Shown here: positions 42,070 through 51,000 of the stretch, piece after piece
Layout of the letters: each line of letters begins with the position of its first letter
How positions within the stretch are numbered: position 1 is the stretch's first letter
NCBI RefSeq assembly: GCF_014203835.1
Contig: NZ_JACHJW010000001.1
Coordinates: 930,001 to 994,000 of the forward strand
Length of the DNA stretch: 64,000 bases
Direction of reading: 5' to 3'
Source of the DNA: Micromonospora polyrhachis
Lineage (GTDB): Bacteria; Actinomycetota; Actinomycetes; Mycobacteriales; Micromonosporaceae
Notes under the pieces: model-generated
Seen by the model: only the letters and a program-made list of their open reading frames with translations
What the model was told of the DNA's origin: nothing
Database searches by the model: none
Made by a program: the position numbers and the translations under genes

Positions 42070-43916
42070 CGACGAGCGGGAACCGTGCGGTATGGGCGTT
42101 GGTGCGCTGGCTGCCCACCGTGTCCGCCAGGCTGACCGTGCTGCTCACCGCCCTGATCACCGCTGCCGCAGTCGCTGCCGTCCTCCTCCCGTTGTCCGTG
42201 GGGCAGTTGGTCGCCGTACTGTCGACCGCGCCCGCATCGGCGGACGGCGGTCAGGCGGTACGGGGTGCGCTCGCCGTGGTCGGTGGGCTGTTGCTACTCG
42301 ATGTCCTGCTCGACCCGGTGCGTACCCTGGTGGCCGCCCGGCTGGCCGCCAAGGTGGACACCGGGACCGCACAGCTCACGGCGGAGGGCGCGATGCGTCC
42401 CGCCGACATCGCGCACCTGGATGATCCTCGGGTGGTCGACCAGATCGAGCTGGCCCGGGCGGTGGGGTTGGGCGCCATCCCGCCGGGACAGGCGGTGACG
42501 GCGCTGACGCACCTGAGCGCGATGCGGCTGGCCGGTCTCGGCACGGCGGCGCTGCTCGGCTGGGCCGGGGACTGGTGGATGCCGCTCGTGCTCGGCGCGG
42601 CCTGGATCCTCACCGGGCGACTGCACGGCCGACGGGTCCGACGCGCGGTGGCCGCCCACGTCGGTGAGACCACCGCCCTACGCCGTGCCGCGTACCTGCG
42701 TGATCTCGCCATGAACGTGCCCTCGGCCAAGGAGGTCCGGCTGTTCGGGTTGCAGTCCTGGCTGGTGGAGAACTTCGGCCGGGCCTGGTGGGACGGCATG
42801 CGTGAGCTGCGACGTGGGGCCACGGGCTGGCACTCCCACCTCGCCGGCCTCGTCCTGCTGACCCTCGGCCATGCCGCCGTCCTCGGCCCGCTGATGGTCG
42901 GCGCTCGTCGTGGCGACCTCTCCACCGTTGAGCTGACCGTCGCCCTACAGGCGGTGCTGGGCATGTCCGCACTCGGCTGGCCGGGCGATCTGATGTGGCT
43001 GCTGCACACGTCCAGTGCCGCCGTCCCGGCCGCGCTCACCATCGGCCGACTCGGTTACCAGGAATCGACCCGGGTCGAGCCGCGTACCGGCGAACAGCGC
43101 CGAACACAGCGACCGGAAACGACCGGGCTTCCTCGCCGGGAGATCCGCTTCGAAGGGGTGAGCTTCCACTACCCCGGCGTCGACACACCCGTGCTCGACC
43201 AGCTCGACCTGGTCATCCCCGCCGGGTCGTCGCTGGCGATCGTCGGGGCGAACGGCGCGGGCAAGAGCACCATCACGAAACTGCTCGCCGGCCTCTACCG
43301 GCCAACCGCCGGCCGGATCACCATCGACGGCCGGGACCTCGACGAATACGAGATCTCCGGGTGGCGTCGGCAACTCGCCGTGGTGTTCCAGGACTTCACC
43401 CGATACCCGTTCTCCATCCGGGAGAACATCGGCCTCGGCCAGGTGGAGGTCGAGGCGACCGACACGGCGGTCCGCCGCGCGGCGCGGTTGGCCGGTTTCA
43501 CCGACGTGGCGGAGCGGCTGCCCAGTGGCTGGGACACCCCGCTACACGAGGGCTACCTGGGCGGCACCGAACTCTCCGGCGGGCAATGGCAACGACTGGC
43601 GATCAGCCGCGCCCTCTTCGCCGTACAACACGGGGCCAAGGTGCTCGTCCTGGACGAGCCCACCGCGCACCTCGACGTCCGGGCCGAGCACGACCTCTAC
43701 TCGCGTTACCTCGACATCACGGCGGGAATCACCACGATCCTGGTGTCGCACCGGTTCGCCACCGTACGACTCGCGGATCGCATCGCCGTCCTCGACCGGG
43801 GCCGGATCAGCGAGTACGGCAGCCACGACGAACTACTCGCCGCCGGTGGTCGGTACGCCCGACTGTTCACGGTGCAGTCGCAGCCCTTCACCGTCGGCAT
43901 CGGGGAGCGCTCATGA
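42066..43916 (+). CDS. ABC exporter with fused membrane and ATPase domains, first of pair
   Basis: A 616-residue half-transporter. About six membrane helices fill residues 1-320. The ATPase follows with Walker A GANGAGKST, signature LSGGQWQRLAIS and Walker B VLVLDEPTAHLD. There is no N-terminal C39 peptidase domain, so it does not itself cleave the leader. The GTG start overlaps the lanC stop, and the stop overlaps the second exporter gene. The two half-transporters probably form a heterodimer that exports the peptide or serves immunity. No dedicated LanP protease is seen in the cluster. Confidence 0.9.
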   Translation: MTTSGNRAVWALVRWLPTVSARLTVLLTALITAAAVAAVLLPLSVGQLVAVLSTAPASADGGQAVRGALAVVGGLLLLDVLLDPVRTLVAARLAAKVDTGTAQLTAEGAMRPADIAHLDDPRVVDQIELARAVGLGAIPPGQAVTALTHLSAMRLAGLGTAALLGWAGDWWMPLVLGAAWILTGRLHGRRVRRAVAAHVGETTALRRAAYLRDLAMNVPSAKEVRLFGLQSWLVENFGRAWWDGMRELRRGATGWHSHLAGLVLLTLGHAAVLGPLMVGARRGDLSTVELTVALQAVLGMSALGWPGDLMWLLHTSSAAVPAALTIGRLGYQESTRVEPRTGEQRRTQRPETTGLPRREIRFEGVSFHYPGVDTPVLDQLDLVIPAGSSLAIVGANGAGKSTITKLLAGLYRPTAGRITIDGRDLDEYEISGWRRQLAVVFQDFTRYPFSIRENIGLGQVEVEATDTAVRRAARLAGFTDVAERLPSGWDTPLHEGYLGGTELSGGQWQRLAISRALFAVQHGAKVLVLDEPTAHLDVRAEHDLYSRYLDITAGITTILVSHRFATVRLADRIAVLDRGRISEYGSHDELLAAGGRYARLFTVQSQPFTVGIGERS

Positions 43917-45685
43917 GCCGTATGGGCGCAGCCATCCGGCTGCTGATCGGTATCGCCTTCCGGGTCTCCCCGTGGCGCTCCACGGTGGTGCTGCTCCTCG
44001 CGCCGCTACTCGGGGCCGCCTCGGTGGCGCAGGGCCTGGCCCTGCAGTGGATGGTCGACGGGGCGCTACGCCAGCAGGTCACCCCGCTGACCAATGGCGC
44101 GGTCCTGCTGGTGGTGGTGACGGTCATCATCCACCAGGTCACCGCAGCGGCAGCGGACCTGCGTACCAGGTTGCAGCAGCAGGTCGGTCTCGAATTCGAC
44201 CGTCGACTGATGACCTTCTTCGCCGGGCGGGCCGGGCTGGACCACTATCACGACCCTGCCTTCCTGGACGCCGCGACGCTGTTGCGGGCTCGGCGCGGCG
44301 AGTTGGGCAACGCCTTCGCCGCGGTGGTCGAGAACCTCAACGTGCTGGCCCGGTTCGTCGCAGCGGCCGTGCTGCTGGTCAGCACCAGCCCGGTACTCGC
44401 CCTGCTGCCCCTGGTCGCGCTCCCGCTCGCCCTGGCGACCCGGCGACAGGAGCGGCTGGTCGCCGAGGCGGAACACGAGACCGCGGAACTGGACCGCCAA
44501 CGTAGGGATCTGTTCTCGCTGGCCAGCGACCCCGCAGCTGCCCGGGAACTGCGGCTCTACCGCTTGACCGACGAGATCGCCGACCGGCACCGGCGGGCGT
44601 TCGCCGCCGTGCATCGGGTACGGGAGAACGCCCGGGTGCGGGGCGCGGTGGCCGTCATGCTCGCCTGGACGGGATTCGTCGCCGCCCTCCTCGGTGGGCT
44701 CGCCATCACCCTCGACGGGGTGGCGGTCGGTACCGCGTCGCCGGGCGAGGCCGTACTCGTGGTCGTGCTCGGCACCCGGCTCACCACCGCCACCACCAGC
44801 CTCACCCAGCTGATCGCCTGGCTCCGCCGGTCGCTGGACACCGCCGGCCTCTACCTGCGCCTGGTCGGTGAACGGACCGCCGCCGCCACCGGTGGCGACC
44901 GGGACGCTCCGAGCGGTGACATCGTCTTCGAGAAGGTCTCCTTCACCTACCCGGGTGGTTCCTCGGCGGTGCTGGACCAGGTCGACCTGTGCCTTCCGGC
45001 CGGGGCGACGGTCGCCCTGGTGGGTGCCAACGGGGCCGGCAAGTCGACGATCGTCGCCCTGCTGGCCGGCCTCTACCAGCCGACCGCTGGCCGGATCAGC
45101 ATCGGCGGAGCCGATCTGGCCGACCTCCCCCTCGACCGGTGGCGCAGCCGGATCACCGCGTGCTTCCAGGACTTCTGTCAGTTCGAGTTGCTGCTACGCG
45201 AAACGGTCGGCCTCGGTGATGTCCGGGCGCTTCCGGACAGTTCGGCGGTGGCGACCGCACTCGACCTGGCCGGGGCGCAGGGTCTGGTCCGGAACCTGCC
45301 CGCTGGCCTGGACACCCAACTCGGGTCCGCCCTTCCCGGTGGCGTCGACCTCTCGACCGGCCAGTGGCAGAAACTCGCCCTGGCCCGGGCCAGGATGCGG
45401 CCCGACGCCCAACTGGTCCTGTTGGACGAGCCGGCCGCCAGCCTCGACCCGGACACCGAGGCGGCGCTGTTGGCGCGCTACCTGCACCCACCGCAGCAGC
45501 GTCGGACGACCACGGTCGTCGTGTCGCACCGGCTCACCACCGTGCGCGCCGCCGACCTGATCGTCGTACTCGACGGCGGCCGGGTGGTGGAGCAGGGTAC
45601 GCACGACGAGCTGATCGAACAGGCTGGCCGGTACGCCGAGATGTACGCGCTGCAGGCAGCGGCGTACGCCCGCACCTCCAGCTGA
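43913..45685 (+). CDS. ABC exporter with fused membrane and ATPase domains, second of pair
   Basis: A 590-residue half-transporter starting at ATG 43913, which overlaps the first exporter's stop. It has five to six membrane helices, then an ATPase with Walker A GANGAGKST, an altered signature DLSTGQWQKLAL (Thr in place of the first Gly) and Walker B LVLLDEPAASLD with the switch His in VVSHRLTTV. Asymmetric signatures are common in heterodimeric exporters with one weak ATP site. It ends the biosynthetic operon and converges on the LuxR-type regulator gene. Confidence 0.9.
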   Translation: MSRMGAAIRLLIGIAFRVSPWRSTVVLLLAPLLGAASVAQGLALQWMVDGALRQQVTPLTNGAVLLVVVTVIIHQVTAAAADLRTRLQQQVGLEFDRRLMTFFAGRAGLDHYHDPAFLDAATLLRARRGELGNAFAAVVENLNVLARFVAAAVLLVSTSPVLALLPLVALPLALATRRQERLVAEAEHETAELDRQRRDLFSLASDPAAARELRLYRLTDEIADRHRRAFAAVHRVRENARVRGAVAVMLAWTGFVAALLGGLAITLDGVAVGTASPGEAVLVVVLGTRLTTATTSLTQLIAWLRRSLDTAGLYLRLVGERTAAATGGDRDAPSGDIVFEKVSFTYPGGSSAVLDQVDLCLPAGATVALVGANGAGKSTIVALLAGLYQPTAGRISIGGADLADLPLDRWRSRITACFQDFCQFELLLRETVGLGDVRALPDSSAVATALDLAGAQGLVRNLPAGLDTQLGSALPGGVDLSTGQWQKLALARARMRPDAQLVLLDEPAASLDPDTEAALLARYLHPPQQRRTTTVVVSHRLTTVRAADLIVVLDGGRVVEQGTHDELIEQAGRYAEMYALQAAAYARTSS

Positions 45686-45739
45686 CCAGCCGGCGCAGTT
45701 CATCGTCGACTCGGCCGCTCATCCGACCGGCACCCGCAC

Positions 45740-48361
45740 TCAGGCGAGCGTCAGCTCGACCGGCAGGTTCTGCCGCGAGTTGACCCCGAGTTTCCGGTAC
45801 ACCCGGGCGAGATGGCTCTCCACGGTACGCACCGAGAGGGTGAGCCGTCGGGAGATCTCGCGGTCGGTGAGCCCGGCAGCGGCGAACGCCGCGATCTGTG
45901 TTTCCCGGCTGGTGAGCGCCGGCAGTGTGGGGATCGCCGGAGCCGGTTGGCCGAGCGCGACCCGAAGCCGTTCGAGCAGCACCAACGCCTCGGCCCGACG
46001 CGGGCCACCGTGCTGGGCCAGCAGCGCCGCCGCCGCCTCCGCGAGCCGCCACGCCGGCCGGAGCAGTCCGGCCCGGTCGAGTGCGATGGCGTGGTGCAGC
46101 AACTCGCCCCCGTCCTGTCGGGTCAACGCGATGGTCGCCGCGCCGGTGAGGGCGAGGCGGGGTGCGTCGATCCGGCGCAGCACCGCGGCGATCCGGTCGG
46201 CCACGGTGACGGGGCCGCTCGCACCACGAAGTTCGGCGGCCTGGACCAGGTAGTGCAACTCGGCGGCCCCGCAGCCGGCCCGGTGGGCCGCGTCGATCGC
46301 GGCCTCGATCCTCCCGCAGGCGGTGGGCAGATCGCCGCGCGTGCCGGCCAGTACGGCGGCAGCCCATGCGGAGACCCCGGGTACCAGGGTCAACCGGTCC
46401 GGCGGATCGTCGGTCAGGGTCTGGGTGGCTTCCGTCGGCCGACCGCCCTGGGCGAGACAGACCGCCAGTAGCGCGGCAGTCTCGGTGCGCAGCGGACCCG
46501 GAATGGCGCACTGCTGCCCGAGCGCCTCCCGCAACCGGGTGACCGCGATCGAGTCGGCCCCGACCAGCCAGCCGGCGTAGCCATCGAGCAGACAGCGCAG
46601 CGCCGCTGGCAGACCCGGCGACGGTCCGGGCTCGTCGAACCGCGCCCGGACCGGGTACGACGGGATATCCGCCGGGCCGGGCTGGTCGTTCGCCCGCCAC
46701 AGGGTGGCGAGCTTCTGGATCGCCCGCACCGTGCCGAGACGCTGCCCGGACGATCCCGAGCCGGTCTGGCCGAGACCATGAGGTCCCTCGGCGGCCCCGG
46801 TCAGCAGTTCGGAGGTGGTGGTAAGGGCGCGACCGGTCTGGCCGACCAGGACCGACGCCGTCGCCCGAACCAGTCTCGCTCGGTCAGCGGATGGACCATC
46901 CGGAGCGCGGTCCAGCAGCGCCTCAACCTTGGCCAGCGCCTCGGCCGGGAGCCCGGCGAAGAGCGACAGCGTCGCGTCCAGTGTCTCGACCCGGTCCACC
47001 GCGGCCGGTGGTACGCGGAGCAGCGCCAGTTCCTCGCGGGCACCAACCGGATCCCGTTGCACCCAACATCGGTATCGGACGAGGGCGAGCGAGACGGCGA
47101 GCCGATCGCCGGGATCGTCGGTCGCTGCTCGGTGCCGGGTCAGCACCTGCCGTCCCTGCGCGGTCGCACCGCTGGCGACCAGCGCGTTGGCGTACCCGAC
47201 TGCGGCGGTGGTGGTGGCGGATTGGGCGAAGGCCCGGGCCGCGAATCGTACCGCCAGGTCGGGGTCGGAGTGCTGTACCTCGCGCGCCGCTCGCAACAGC
47301 AGTGGTGGATCGACCGGCTGCTGGGTGGCCAACTGCCACCTTGCCCGAGGAACGAGGCCGGGCAGCCGGTCGGCCGGGTCGGCGGCCCGGAGCAGCAGTT
47401 CGGCCACTCGACGTTGCCGGGCCGCCGACGCCTCGGCGCGGGCCACGGCGCTCAACAGCGGATGTTGGCAGCGCACCAGGATCCGACTTCCGTCGTGCGT
47501 GGTACGGAGGAGGCCCTGCTCCTCCAGTTGTTCCGCCACCCCGGGAGCCACCGTCTCGGCCAGGGCCAGTGGTAGTGGCTCCCCCAGCGCGACGGCGGTC
47601 AACACGTCCCGGCTCGACGAGTCGAGACTCGCCAGTCGATGAGCGAAGACCGCCGACAGGGCGGGTGGCTCGGCCGTGGGGCCCTGCCACCACCACAGCC
47701 CTCGGCGGCGCACCAACTGTCGTGTGCTGCGGCCCTGCCGGACCAGTTCGACCATGAAGGCGGCATTGCCACCGGTCCAGCCGTGCAGCAATTCGACCGT
47801 CGGCCGCGCCACCTCGCCGTCGAGTAGCCCGCACAGTAGTCGCCCGGTGTCGTTCCGATCGAAGGTGGTGACCTGGACCTGGTGCAGGTACCGGTCCTTC
47901 CAGAGGGCGAGCAGCGCGTCGGGGAGCGGGACGTCGGAGCGGACCACGGTCATCAGCCGGAGGGTGCCGCTGGTTGCCAGGGCGAGCAGGCCGGCCGCGG
48001 AGGCATCGTCGAGGTGGTGCGCGTCGTCGACGACCAGAACCGGCACCCGGGCTCCGGCCCGGCGGACCAGTTCGTCCACCAGCCGTGCGTACCGGGTGGC
48101 CGGGTCCCTGGTTGCTCCTGCCGACGGCAGCATCGCGAAGGCGCCGAACGGCACCTGCCGGGCCGCCCGGCTCGCGGTGACCCAGGTGACCGCGTACCGG
48201 GAGACGGGCAGTGGACGGATGACGGCGCGGGCCAGGGCCGTCTTGCCGGTGCCAGCAGGCCCGCTGATGACGCTGCCGCGTCCCGAGGTGAGTGCCGCGA
48301 GTACGATCCGGGACTCCCGTTCCCGCGCGACGAACGTGTCTGCGCCGGTCTCGCGTGGCAT
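45740..48361 (-). CDS. Large LuxR-family (LAL-type) transcriptional regulator
   Basis: An 873-residue regulator. An N-terminal STAND-type ATPase carries Walker A SGPAGTGKTAL (about residues 33-43) and Walker B VLVVDDAHHLD. A long helical-repeat middle follows, and the C-terminal 65 residues are a LuxR HTH (LTSRETQIAAFAAAGLTDRE, then LTLSVRTVESHLARVYRKLG). GGGGGGATGCG precedes the ATG. Lying against the end of the lanthipeptide operon, it is the probable activator of that cluster. Its inducing ligand is unknown. A CTA- or TTA-type developmental block was not specifically seen. Confidence 0.9.
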   Translation of the reverse strand: MPRETGADTFVARERESRIVLAALTSGRGSVISGPAGTGKTALARAVIRPLPVSRYAVTWVTASRAARQVPFGAFAMLPSAGATRDPATRYARLVDELVRRAGARVPVLVVDDAHHLDDASAAGLLALATSGTLRLMTVVRSDVPLPDALLALWKDRYLHQVQVTTFDRNDTGRLLCGLLDGEVARPTVELLHGWTGGNAAFMVELVRQGRSTRQLVRRRGLWWWQGPTAEPPALSAVFAHRLASLDSSSRDVLTAVALGEPLPLALAETVAPGVAEQLEEQGLLRTTHDGSRILVRCQHPLLSAVARAEASAARQRRVAELLLRAADPADRLPGLVPRARWQLATQQPVDPPLLLRAAREVQHSDPDLAVRFAARAFAQSATTTAAVGYANALVASGATAQGRQVLTRHRAATDDPGDRLAVSLALVRYRCWVQRDPVGAREELALLRVPPAAVDRVETLDATLSLFAGLPAEALAKVEALLDRAPDGPSADRARLVRATASVLVGQTGRALTTTSELLTGAAEGPHGLGQTGSGSSGQRLGTVRAIQKLATLWRANDQPGPADIPSYPVRARFDEPGPSPGLPAALRCLLDGYAGWLVGADSIAVTRLREALGQQCAIPGPLRTETAALLAVCLAQGGRPTEATQTLTDDPPDRLTLVPGVSAWAAAVLAGTRGDLPTACGRIEAAIDAAHRAGCGAAELHYLVQAAELRGASGPVTVADRIAAVLRRIDAPRLALTGAATIALTRQDGGELLHHAIALDRAGLLRPAWRLAEAAAALLAQHGGPRRAEALVLLERLRVALGQPAPAIPTLPALTSRETQIAAFAAAGLTDREISRRLTLSVRTVESHLARVYRKLGVNSRQNLPVELTLA

Positions 48362-48440
48362 CGCATCCCCCCGGAGGTCGCGGTGCCACCCTCGGCCCTC
48401 CGGTTCTGGTCCGAACGCGGCACCGCATCAGACGTACCGG

Positions 48441-49418
48441 TCAGCCTCCAGTGGGTACGGCCTGGGGGCTAGGGACAACCTCCCGAGTTTCTCGGGACAT
48501 CGACCCCACCGCTGCCCCGTCCCCCGCCCTGATCACCGCAATCCCACCATTGTCGGTCAGGTACTGGACGACCCGGTCGACGATGGTGGGATCACGCAGG
48601 ATCCGCCGATGCCCGTGGCCCTCGGTCAGCATCAGTTCGGCCCGGGGCCAGGCCGCCGCGAGCGCCTCACCGTCGGTGTGCCGTACCTCCTTGTCCAGCC
48701 GGTCGTGTACGACGAGCAGCGAGGGAAGATCCTGCCGCTCGGTTGCGCGGGCTGGGATGTCGAACTCGGCCATCCGCCGGCCGACCCGTCGTTCGAGTCG
48801 GCGGAGGAATCGGGTGTGGATCCGCTCGCCGAAGTTGAGGGCGTGGGCGAAGTCGGCGGTGTAGGCGATCGGGTCGCCCATCGGGGCGATGAGGACCAGT
48901 CGCTCGGCGGGTACGCCGTCCAGGGCCGCGATGGCAGTGGCGGCACCGCCGAGGGAATGACCGACCACCGCGTACGCCGGACCGCCCGCCTGCATCACGG
49001 CGGTCAACGCGTCGACGAACTCCGTCAGCAGTCCCCTTCCCGGCCCGTACCCGCCGGGGGCCGAGTCGCCGTGGCTCGGCGCGTCGAAGGCGATGACCCG
49101 GTGCCCGGCGGCGACCAGGGGGGCGATGAAGGCGTTGAACTGGCCACGCCAGCCGCCCCAGCCGTGCATCAGGTAGACCGCCGGGCCCTCACCCCAGGCC
49201 TCGGCGACGACGGCTCGACCGTGTACCGGCACGGTGAACCGTTCACCGGGTGGGTCGGCCGGGCTTACCCGACCACGTGGGACGGTGCACCACATCCGTT
49301 CGGCGAGTACGGCTCCCGGGCCGGGTGCCAGGCGCTCCAGCGCACCAAACGTCAGCCGCAATCCACCCATGATTACAGCACGAACGGTCGTGCTTTTTTT
49401 GCTACGCCAATCAGCCAT
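48441..49418 (-). CDS. Alpha/beta hydrolase
   Basis: A 325-residue alpha/beta-hydrolase. The oxyanion region is VYLMHGWGGWRGQ, the nucleophile elbow GHSLGG (Ser), and the catalytic His lies in LTEGHGHRRILRD; a FDAPSHGDSAPGG block sits between. The N-terminal 70 residues are hydrophobic or amphipathic without a clear signal peptide. It lies 20 bp downstream of the TetR gene in the same orientation and is probably under its control. The substrate (ester or lactone) is unknown. Confidence 0.9.
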   Translation of the reverse strand: MADWRSKKSTTVRAVIMGGLRLTFGALERLAPGPGAVLAERMWCTVPRGRVSPADPPGERFTVPVHGRAVVAEAWGEGPAVYLMHGWGGWRGQFNAFIAPLVAAGHRVIAFDAPSHGDSAPGGYGPGRGLLTEFVDALTAVMQAGGPAYAVVGHSLGGAATAIAALDGVPAERLVLIAPMGDPIAYTADFAHALNFGERIHTRFLRRLERRVGRRMAEFDIPARATERQDLPSLLVVHDRLDKEVRHTDGEALAAAWPRAELMLTEGHGHRRILRDPTIVDRVVQYLTDNGGIAVIRAGDGAAVGSMSRETREVVPSPQAVPTGG

Positions 49419-49438
49419 GTCACTCCAATACGAGGGGG

Positions 49439-50023
49439 TCAGATCCGAGCGTTGCCCAACAGCGCGTCCACGGCCCGGCGGGTCCTGGCCGCGGCCATGG
49501 GATCGTTCATCAGGCGGTGGGCGTGAAAGAAGCCGAGCATGACGCCGTAGAGGTCGTGGGCGAACTGCTCGGGGTCGACGTCGGGCCGGAACTCCCCTTC
49601 GGAGATCCCGGTCCGGAACATCTGGGCGATCGACTCCATCAGGTCCCGGTGGTCTCGGACCAATTGGTCCCGGATCGGTCCAGGTCGGTCGTCGAACTCC
49701 GTGTCGGCCGCCACGAAGAGACAGCCGGCCTGCCGCTCCAGGCCGAGGGTCAGCCAGTGGTCGACGAGCACACGGATCCGGCGTTCACCCCGGGGGGTGG
49801 CCAACGCAGGATGGACGACAGACTCGACGAAGTTCTGTCGGACGTAGGCCAGGACCTGCAACTGGAGGGACTCCTTCGAGCGGAAGTGACCGAACAACCC
49901 GCTCTTGGACATCTCCACCTGGCTGGCCAGGGAACCGATGGTGAGGCCCGCCAGACCGATCCGGTCAGCGACCTCGGCCGCCACCTCCAGCACGGCCTGC
50001 TTGGTCACCTCACCCTTACCCAC
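49439..50023 (-). CDS. TetR-family transcriptional regulator (leaderless start)
   Basis: A 194-residue TetR-type repressor. The DNA-binding helix-turn-helix is near the N-terminus (LTIGSLASQVEMSKSGLFGH, then FRSKESL), followed by the ligand-binding helical domain. GTG 50023 (VGKGEVTK) is chosen, not an upstream in-frame TTG at 50059, because the promoter -10 lies only 6 nt before this GTG, so translation from 50059 is impossible on that transcript. No ribosome site is visible, consistent with a leaderless mRNA. It probably controls itself and the downstream hydrolase. Confidence 0.88.
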   Translation of the reverse strand: MGKGEVTKQAVLEVAAEVADRIGLAGLTIGSLASQVEMSKSGLFGHFRSKESLQLQVLAYVRQNFVESVVHPALATPRGERRIRVLVDHWLTLGLERQAGCLFVAADTEFDDRPGPIRDQLVRDHRDLMESIAQMFRTGISEGEFRPDVDPEQFAHDLYGVMLGFFHAHRLMNDPMAAARTRRAVDALLGNARI

Positions 50024-50029
50024 CCGCAG

Positions 50030-50059
50030 ATAGTTGCGCACGATCGTGCGCCCAGTCAA
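50030..50059 (-). promoter_or_regulatory. tetR promoter with palindromic operator between -35 and -10
   Basis: On the minus strand TTGACT (50054-50059) and CAACTAT (50030-50036) are 17 bp apart. Between them, GCGCACGATCGTGCGC (50036-50051) is a perfect 16-bp palindrome, a natural TetR operator. The GTG start follows the -10 by 6 nt, so transcription probably begins at the start codon. Confidence 0.7.
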
Positions 50060-50086
50060 GGCAGCTGACGGTCAGGTGTCGACGGC

Positions 50087-50830
50087 TTACAGCCGGTGCC
50101 GGACCCAGACATTGGGCTCGACGTAGACGGCGTGGTCCTGGGCGACATCGCAGTACACCGGGACGAGCGCCTGCGGGACGTGGACCGGGCCGGTCGTGTC
50201 GAAGGGCAGCCCGGTCCAGCTCCGCCACTCGGCGAGCGTGCCGGGCACCACCATGGACCGGGTGGCGATGCCCTCGATACGCCCACCGGCGCGTACGTGC
50301 ACCCGCAGCCACGGGTCGACAGGGAGGCCGTCCTCACGGGTCTGCGTCACGTACTCGCCCATCGGCAGGTCGGGCTGGGTGTGCTTGCCGCTGGGGCGGA
50401 CCGGCGCGATCAGGGTGTCGTAGCCGAACCGGCGGGCGTTGTCCCCCATCGCGGTCAGCATCCGGGCGGAGAGCCCGCCACCCCGCTGGTCGGGCTGGAT
50501 GCAGATCTCCAGGGCCGACACGATGTTGGTGGGGGCGCCGACGAGACGGTTGAGGGTGGCGCGCTGCACCACCCGGTCCCAGCCGCCGACGGGCAGCGGG
50601 TCCGCATCGCTCCAGGACAGCGGCACCGAGTAGGCCCGTGCCACGGCCCGCTCCGGCTGGTCCGGATCGAGGGCGAGCAGGACGAACTCGGGATACAGCT
50701 CGTTGGCCACGCCGTAGTAGAGGGTAGCCATGGGATCCCAGGCCATGAACTCCGGCCAGGCTCTGTCGAAGCCGTCGAGCAGCGGGGCGAGGTCGGGCCG
50801 GTCGGCCAGGGTCACGATCTCCAAGGTCAC
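50087..50830 (-). CDS. GNAT-family N-acetyltransferase-like protein
   Basis: A 247-residue protein with GNAT landmarks: a beta4-alpha3 acyl-CoA loop in LEICIQPDQRGGGLSARML (the QxxGxG/A-type RGGGLS) and a preceding strand NIVSALEI. The C-terminal half (RVHVRAGGRIEGIATRSMVV) is compatible with a long GNAT variant. The start is GTG. It is upstream of tetR on the same strand but separated by the tetR promoter. The substrate is not evident. Confidence 0.75.
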   Translation of the reverse strand: MTLEIVTLADRPDLAPLLDGFDRAWPEFMAWDPMATLYYGVANELYPEFVLLALDPDQPERAVARAYSVPLSWSDADPLPVGGWDRVVQRATLNRLVGAPTNIVSALEICIQPDQRGGGLSARMLTAMGDNARRFGYDTLIAPVRPSGKHTQPDLPMGEYVTQTREDGLPVDPWLRVHVRAGGRIEGIATRSMVVPGTLAEWRSWTGLPFDTTGPVHVPQALVPVYCDVAQDHAVYVEPNVWVRHRL

Positions 50831-50961
50831 CCAGGCACAGTAAGCGGTCGCCCTGACCAGCCCAAATGGTTATGCGGCGTGGCTTTGCCACCAGGACATC
50901 CAAGGTCATCCAGATTCATCGATTGACAGCCGGATTGCGCACTGGAAACATCAAGGCAATC

Positions 50962-50975
50962 TGGGAGCGCTCCCA
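50962..50975. promoter_or_regulatory. CebR-type operator (cellobiose-responsive)
   Basis: The perfect 14-bp palindrome TGGGAGCGCTCCCA lies 25 bp before the start of the GH9 gene. It is the known binding site of the LacI-family repressor CebR of actinomycetes, released by cello-oligosaccharides. This predicts cellulose-dependent induction of the cellulase. Confidence 0.85.
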
Positions 50976-51000
50976 CCACCCCCGTCCCGAAGGGACCCCC

